From the NCBI RefSeq assembly GCF_017353185.1, contig NZ_JAFMYV010000016.1:62001-126000 (forward strand): a stretch of 64,000 nucleotides of DNA, read 5' to 3'. The stretch's first letter is position 1; each line of letters starts with the position of its first letter. Below, one piece after another: positions 59,345-64,000 of the stretch. Below the pieces are notes generated by a model. That model was not told the origin of the DNA and did not search any database. It was given only the letters and a program-made list of their open reading frames with translations. This stretch comes from Fibrella rubiginis. GTDB taxonomy: Bacteria; Bacteroidota; Bacteroidia; Cytophagales; Spirosomataceae. A program made the position numbers and the translations under genes.

Positions 59345-60364
59345 ATGCAAATCATCGTCTGCACCACGCCCGGTCAGCTTAGCTACCAAACTGCCGAAAA
59401 ACCGACTTTGCAACCCGGACGGGCCATTCTTCAGATTCGGCGGGTGGGCGTTTGCGGCACCGATCTGCATGCTTTTGAGGGTACACAACCTTATTTCAGT
59501 TACCCGCGCATTCTGGGGCATGAACTGGCCGGCGAGGTGGTCGAGGTTGATGCTGCATCGGGTTTTGCCGTGGGCGAAGCAGTCACCATCATTCCTTATT
59601 ATGCCTGTGGACACTGTGTAGCCTGTGGGGCGGGGAAGCCCAATGCCTGTGTGCAGTTGCAGACGGTAGGCGTGCACATCGACGGGGGCATGGTCGAGTA
59701 CTTGTCGGTGCCTACCAATGCGCTGGTGCGGGGCGACGGACTGAGCTACGACGAACTGGCACTGGTGGAGCCGCTGGCGATTGGGGCGCATGGCGTTCGG
59801 CGAGCGCAGGTACAACCTGGTGAGTTTGTGCTAGTGGTGGGTGCCGGGCCAATCGGGCTGGGCGTGATGGCCTTTGCCAAATTGGCCGGTGGTCAGGTTA
59901 TTGCGCTGGATATCAATACCAACCGGCTGGCCTTTTGCCAACAGTCGCTGGGCATCGACCACACCGTGAACGCCCGCGACGCCGACGTTTTGGCGCAAAT
60001 TCGGCAGCTTACGGACGGCAACATGCCCACGGTGGTCATCGACGCGACGGGGAGTTTAGGGGCGATCAACGGCGCGTTTTCATTCCTGGCGCACGGCGGG
60101 CGGTATGTGCTGGTGGGCCTGCAAAAGGGGGTTATTAAAGTCGATCACCCCGAATTTCATAAGCGCGAAGCCACACTCATGAGCAGCCGCAATGCCACCT
60201 GCGCTGACTTTCACACTGTGATTCATGCCCTCAAAACCGGCCTCATCGACCCGAAGCCGTTTATCACCCACCGCGTTCGGTTTGATCAGGTTGTGGATCA
60301 ATTTTCCGGCTGGCTCGACCCGGCCAATGGGGTGATAAAGGCCATGATTGAGATAGACACATAG
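59345..60364 (+). CDS. Zinc-dependent medium-chain dehydrogenase (sorbitol/threonine dehydrogenase-like)
   Basis: The 339-residue protein is a medium-chain dehydrogenase with catalytic zinc ligands in GVCGTDLHAFEG and GHELAGEV, and a structural-zinc loop CGHCVACGAGKPNAC (about 85-100). The NAD(P)-binding motif is VVGAGPIGLGVMAFA (about 165). Substrate specificity in this family is hard to predict; polyols, sugars such as L-fucose or L-galactonate-type acids, or threonine are all possible. No sugar-catabolic genes adjoin it. It follows the toxin-antitoxin block and has its own short upstream region. Confidence 0.88.
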   Translation: MQIIVCTTPGQLSYQTAEKPTLQPGRAILQIRRVGVCGTDLHAFEGTQPYFSYPRILGHELAGEVVEVDAASGFAVGEAVTIIPYYACGHCVACGAGKPNACVQLQTVGVHIDGGMVEYLSVPTNALVRGDGLSYDELALVEPLAIGAHGVRRAQVQPGEFVLVVGAGPIGLGVMAFAKLAGGQVIALDINTNRLAFCQQSLGIDHTVNARDADVLAQIRQLTDGNMPTVVIDATGSLGAINGAFSFLAHGGRYVLVGLQKGVIKVDHPEFHKREATLMSSRNATCADFHTVIHALKTGLIDPKPFITHRVRFDQVVDQFSGWLDPANGVIKAMIEIDT

Positions 60365-60421
60365 GAACTGAACCACGTAGCAGATTTTGCTACCCACATA
60401 GAGTCTACTGCTCAACGCTAT

Positions 60422-60467
60422 TGCATTGGCGGGTCCGCGTCTGGGTTATGCCAATGCAGTAACTTTG
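60422..60467 (+). promoter_or_regulatory. Inverted repeat next to a -7 box upstream of the T9SS cargo gene
   Basis: TAACTTTG at 60460-60467 is a perfect -7 box 18 bases before the TTG start. A 9-bp inverted repeat (60422-60430 with 60450-60458) ends one base before it, covering the -33 region. It could be an operator or the terminator of the upstream dehydrogenase gene. Confidence 0.4.
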
Positions 60468-60485
60468 AGCATTAGATTATAGCCT

Positions 60486-62081
60486 TTGAACTCTGCCCTA
60501 CTCCCTTTTCTCCTGCTTCCCATCGGCGCGCTGGCACAAACGAAATGCGCCGAGCAATTACCATTTACGCCCGTGAGCGTGCCCAACCGGGTAGAGTGGA
60601 GTAAGTTTTCGTCGTTTTCACTGCCTGACTCGTTTACGCTGATCTACGGCGGGCCACGGCTGGCGGGCGATGCGAATGGGCCGCTTACCCACGGGTTCAC
60701 GCACCTGGTTCGGCCACGACCCGAAGAGAACGCCCAGCCCCGACAACGGGCACTGGAATACTCCGGATTTGCGTATGGCCTGAACCAGCCGTGGGAGACG
60801 CTCGAAAGCCCCTGGGGCAATGACTTAGGCGTTTACCGGTCGAAGTGGACAGCCTGGCTACGCGATCAGTCGGGGGGGCAGGTCAACGCCGCAGGGCAGT
60901 TTGTGCTACCCGCCGAAGTGCTGATGGTGGATATTGAACGGGTGCTGGAAACGGATGCGGCCATCCTACGGCTCAAGCAAAACACCGCTACGCCCGCCCC
61001 CTACCGAAACCTGGCCGACACTGATTTTCTGCGGCAATACAAACGCGACATGACTGCCCTCTACGCTACCGGACTGCGGTTTCTGCGCGAAAAAGCCGAC
61101 CTCTCCCGCACCAAACTGAGTACCTACAGCGACGTGCCTATCCGAAACGCCTACGCCAACGTGGTCGCCAACTCCTGGACCGACTGGACCACCAACCCCA
61201 CCCGGCTGAGTTTTTTGACCACCGACAGCACCGGTCTGCGCCTGGGGGGGGCGTTCTACGACCAACTCGATTTTCTAAGCCCGTCGAGCTATTATTACTA
61301 CGACTATCCTAACCCGCTGGCTCCCGATTTCCTGGCCTATTCGCTGTTTCAGGTCGAAGCCAACCGGGCCTGGAGCAACAAGCCGGTGCTGCCGTTTGTC
61401 TGGATGCGTTTCCACGAATGCTGCGGCAACAACCCCAATTTCATACCGGCCAACATGGCGGAGGCCACGGCGATTTTTCCGTTTTTTTCGGGGGCAAAAG
61501 GTCTCTGGTTTTGGGATCAACTCAGTCTGTCGACCACCCGGCAGGACGTTCATGCCGCTTATGAATACTTTATTCACGGACTTTACCGGCTCTCGCAATT
61601 CAAACAGCAGTTTACGGGCAACTACGAACTGGTGATCGAAACAAATGCCCGCGATTTGATGGATGGCCGCAAGCCGGTTTGGCGGGGCATTTTCAACCAA
61701 AATCAGTTGCTCGTAGCCGCCCACAATCCGTATGCAACTGATGGTCAGACCACTACAATTCCGATTTCGTACAAAGGCTGGCAGGGTAGCATCACCCTCA
61801 CGGGCCGCGAAATAGCCATTTGTCAGTACGATTTGAGCCTGCTGGCCACCGAAAACTTGGCCCTCCCCGACCTGAACGTCTACCCAAACCCCGCCCGGCA
61901 CGAGCTTACCATCATAGCGCCGCAACCCGACGCGGTCCAGTTGATCGACTTGCAGGGACGGGTTTTACGTCAGATTCCGAACATTTCGGGGCCGCTTCGC
62001 CTTGATATAAGCACCCTCCCCGCCGGGCTGTACCTGATCCGCAACGGGGGTATAACGAAACAGATTGTCGTAGAGAAATAA
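60486..62081 (+). CDS. Secreted protein with T9SS C-terminal sorting domain, unknown activity
   Basis: A signal peptide (MNSALLPFLLLPIGALAQ) starts at a TTG (60486); no ATG fits. Residues about 25-440 form one large domain rich in aromatic residues with acidic motifs such as LMVDIERVLETDAA and WFWDQLSLST, in the style of a TIM-barrel glycosidase, but I cannot name a family or its catalytic residues. The last 80 residues are a type A T9SS sorting domain (LNVYPNPARHELTII ... LPAGLYLIRN ... KQIVVEK), so the protein is exported to the surface or medium. A very long hairpin follows the stop codon. Confidence 0.82.
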   Translation: MNSALLPFLLLPIGALAQTKCAEQLPFTPVSVPNRVEWSKFSSFSLPDSFTLIYGGPRLAGDANGPLTHGFTHLVRPRPEENAQPRQRALEYSGFAYGLNQPWETLESPWGNDLGVYRSKWTAWLRDQSGGQVNAAGQFVLPAEVLMVDIERVLETDAAILRLKQNTATPAPYRNLADTDFLRQYKRDMTALYATGLRFLREKADLSRTKLSTYSDVPIRNAYANVVANSWTDWTTNPTRLSFLTTDSTGLRLGGAFYDQLDFLSPSSYYYYDYPNPLAPDFLAYSLFQVEANRAWSNKPVLPFVWMRFHECCGNNPNFIPANMAEATAIFPFFSGAKGLWFWDQLSLSTTRQDVHAAYEYFIHGLYRLSQFKQQFTGNYELVIETNARDLMDGRKPVWRGIFNQNQLLVAAHNPYATDGQTTTIPISYKGWQGSITLTGREIAICQYDLSLLATENLALPDLNVYPNPARHELTIIAPQPDAVQLIDLQGRVLRQIPNISGPLRLDISTLPAGLYLIRNGGITKQIVVEK

Positions 62082-62086
62082 AGGGG

Positions 62087-62244
62087 AACGCGGATTGGGT
62101 AAGATTTTTTCTGGACAGGATTAGCAGGATTTCAGGATTCACAGGATTTTTCTACTCTGATTTGTTTGGCACAGCAAAAAGAAATCCTGTGAATCCTGAA
62201 ATCCTGCTAATCCTGTCCAGAAAAAATCTTACCCAATCCGCGTT
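62087..62244. repeat. Perfect inverted repeat, 63-bp arms, with GGATT periodicity
   Basis: Arms 62087-62149 and 62182-62244 are exact reverse complements around a 32-base loop; the stem can extend about six more pairs past a 2-base bulge. The inner part has GGATT every 8-9 bases (ggattagca, ggatttca, ggattcaca). It lies between two co-directional genes and ends 13 bases before the ATG of the next, so its hairpin would cover the ribosome-binding region. Confidence 0.92.
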
Positions 62245-62257
62245 CTCCCCTTCCCCC

Positions 62258-64000
62258 ATGAACAGACTCGCCAACGAAACCAGCCCGTACCTGCTGCAAC
62301 ACGCCCATAACCCCGTCGACTGGTATGCCTGGGGTGACGAAGCCCTGCAAAAAGCCTGCGACGAAGACAAGCCCATTTTGGTCAGTATTGGCTATTCGGC
62401 CTGCCACTGGTGCCACGTAATGGAGCGTGAATCGTTTGAAAATGAGACCATTGCCCGGCGCATGAACGAGTTGTTTGTGTGCATTAAGGTCGACCGCGAA
62501 GAACGCCCCGACGTCGATGCCATCTACATGGAAGCCGTGCAGGCAATGGGCGTACAGGGGGGCTGGCCCCTCAACGTGTTTTTGATGCCCGACGCCAAAC
62601 CATTCTACGGCCTCACCTACGCCCCTGCCCAAAACTGGTACAACCTGCTGGGGGGCGTGCGCGAGGCCTTCGACACCAACCGCGAGCAACTCCGGCAGTC
62701 GGCGGAGGGGTTTGCCGAGCACCTGAACACGTCGGAACTGGCGCGGTTTAACCTGACGGAAGGCGACCCCATTTTTGCGCTGGAGACCGTCGAGACGATG
62801 TATCGCAAACTGGCCACGCGCTTCGATACCGAAGACGGCGGCACGGGGCGGGCACCCAAATTTCCGATGCCCGCGCTCTACGGCTTCCTGCTCCGCTACG
62901 CCGACCTCACCGGCGACGCATCGGCCTATAATCAACTGACGCTCACGCTCAACCGCATGGCGCTGGGGGGAATTTATGACCAAATCGGGGGTGGTTTTGC
63001 GCGGTATTCCACAGATCGGCACTGGTTTGCGCCGCATTTCGAGAAGATGCTCTACGATAATGCGCAGTTGCTGACCCTCTACAGCGAAGCATACACCCTG
63101 ACGGGCAACGCCCTTTACCGCGACACCGTCTACGGCACGATCCGGTTTATGGAGCGCGAACTGCTCAGCCCCGAAGGTGGCTTTTATTCGGCTTTAGACG
63201 CTGACAGTGAGGGCGTTGAGGGCAAATTCTATACCTGGTCAGCTGAGGAGTTGCAAACCATGCTGGGCGATGATTTCGAGTGGTTTGAAAAGCTCTACAC
63301 AATCACGGATGAGGGCAACTGGGAAGAGGGCCGGACGAATATCTTGCACCGCACCGAGACCAACCCCGCCTTTGCCGATCAGATGGGGTGGACGGCCGAA
63401 AAGCTGGAAACCAAACTGGCCTACACCCATCAGAAACTCATGGCTGAGCGCGACAAGCGCATCCGTCCGGGCCTGGACGATAAGATGCTTTGCTCATGGA
63501 ATGGACTGGCTCTGAAAGGATTGGTAACAGCCTATCGCGTTTTCAACGAACCCGATTTTTTGCAAACGGCCCTGCGGCTGGCTTTTTTTATCCGGCAAAA
63601 ACTAACCGATTCGCGGAACGGCGGGCGCCTGTGGCATAGCTACAAAATGGCTCCAAACAGTATGCCGGGTCGGGCCAAGCAACTCGGTTTTCTGGAAGAT
63701 TACGCCGCCGTGATCGACGGCTATCTGGCGCTCTACCAGGCCACGTTCAACGAGGACTGGCTCACCGAAGCCGACCGGCTGGCGCAGTATGTGTTCAACC
63801 AGTTCGACGATGTGAAAACCGAAAACAGCGACGCCCCCCACGACCCGCTGTTCTTTTTCACCGACAAATCGGGCGAAGAACTAATTGCCCGTAAAAAAGA
63901 GGTGTTCGACAATGTGATCCCCGCGTCGAACTCGATGATGGCGCATAACCTGTACACCCTCAGCCTGTTACTCGACCGCCCGCAGTATGCTAAGCGTGTT
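62258..64000 (+). CDS. Thioredoxin-domain protein of the YyaL/SSP411 family, N-terminal part
   Basis: The first 581 residues are present; the gene runs past the window edge. The N-terminal signature NRLANETSPYLLQHAHNPVD and the thioredoxin-like SACHWCHVMERESFE (CxxC) identify the DUF255/YyaL family. An (alpha/alpha)6-barrel like that of N-acyl-glucosamine epimerases or glycoside hydrolases follows, with GGFARYSTDRHWFAPHFEKM and RPGLDDKMLCSWNGLALK. Biological function is not established. The ATG at 62258 lies just after the long hairpin. The minus-strand open frames across it are shadows. Confidence 0.93.
   Translation, partial: MNRLANETSPYLLQHAHNPVDWYAWGDEALQKACDEDKPILVSIGYSACHWCHVMERESFENETIARRMNELFVCIKVDREERPDVDAIYMEAVQAMGVQGGWPLNVFLMPDAKPFYGLTYAPAQNWYNLLGGVREAFDTNREQLRQSAEGFAEHLNTSELARFNLTEGDPIFALETVETMYRKLATRFDTEDGGTGRAPKFPMPALYGFLLRYADLTGDASAYNQLTLTLNRMALGGIYDQIGGGFARYSTDRHWFAPHFEKMLYDNAQLLTLYSEAYTLTGNALYRDTVYGTIRFMERELLSPEGGFYSALDADSEGVEGKFYTWSAEELQTMLGDDFEWFEKLYTITDEGNWEEGRTNILHRTETNPAFADQMGWTAEKLETKLAYTHQKLMAERDKRIRPGLDDKMLCSWNGLALKGLVTAYRVFNEPDFLQTALRLAFFIRQKLTDSRNGGRLWHSYKMAPNSMPGRAKQLGFLEDYAAVIDGYLALYQATFNEDWLTEADRLAQYVFNQFDDVKTENSDAPHDPLFFFTDKSGEELIARKKEVFDNVIPASNSMMAHNLYTLSLLLDRPQYAKRV

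Noticed and set aside
62207..63037. 276-codon minus-strand open frame at the right edge
   Set aside because: Antisense to the YyaL/SSP411 gene, whose protein motifs on the plus strand are unmistakable.

Overview
The window looks like chromosomal DNA of an aerobic, environmental Bacteroidota bacterium of the Cytophagales (Spirosoma-like). The evidence is the protein style (Bacteroidota-type IspG and PurL, type IX secretion C-terminal sorting domains, SurA-like/MoxR cluster), the moderately high G+C, and recurring TAnnTTTG-type -7 promoter boxes. The species is inference; I could not run a search.

Layout. 1-2150: ispG (cut by the window edge) and a GHMP kinase. 2338-5432: three co-directional genes of unknown role: a coiled-coil protein, a membrane coiled-coil protein, and a membrane-anchored Ppx/GppA-like (actin-fold) protein. 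5923-15336: pyruvate carboxylase, a frameshifted small membrane protein, a Nudix hydrolase, a nitrilase-family enzyme, kynureninase, a TetR regulator with a candidate operator, and QueG. 15337-21924: a large envelope protein, a transglutaminase-like protein, a PPC/DUF296 protein, a lipoprotein and GlgX. 22040-36706: three giant secreted paralogues in tandem (right-handed beta-helix, three PA14-like modules, a fourth PA14, T9SS tail), with near-identical stretches that imply recent gene conversion. 36899-42877: DUF3891, a PNPOx-fold protein, a polytopic patatin-like phospholipase, a Cys-rich helical protein with a YdaT-like partner, and a lipoprotein. 43020-45085: an ATPase plus HNH nuclease pair resembling the Septu (PtuA/PtuB) anti-phage system, on partly A+T-rich DNA. 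45207-57572: housekeeping genes (prfC, exonuclease III, two parvulin foldases, moxR, a nucleotidyltransferase, truA, purL). 57764-59314: tRNA-Ser(TGA), then a PIN-domain toxin-antitoxin module and its tandem copy, whose toxin is dead by nonsense and active-site mutation; each unit is bounded by copies of one terminator. 59345-64000: a zinc dehydrogenase, a T9SS cargo protein and a YyaL/SSP411-type protein (cut by the edge).

A feature running through the whole window is a set of long hairpins between genes (arms of about 20-63 bp, often perfect, each with its own sequence). Several are built from 7-bp phased units such as TTACGAN, TTGRACN and TGGTAAN. Some sit between convergent genes and may terminate transcription, but others lie between co-directional genes or just before a start codon. 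The best candidates for something undescribed are this hairpin/heptad class and the three-gene cassette at 2338-5432. The Septu-like pair and the decaying duplicate toxin module are the clearest accessory elements.
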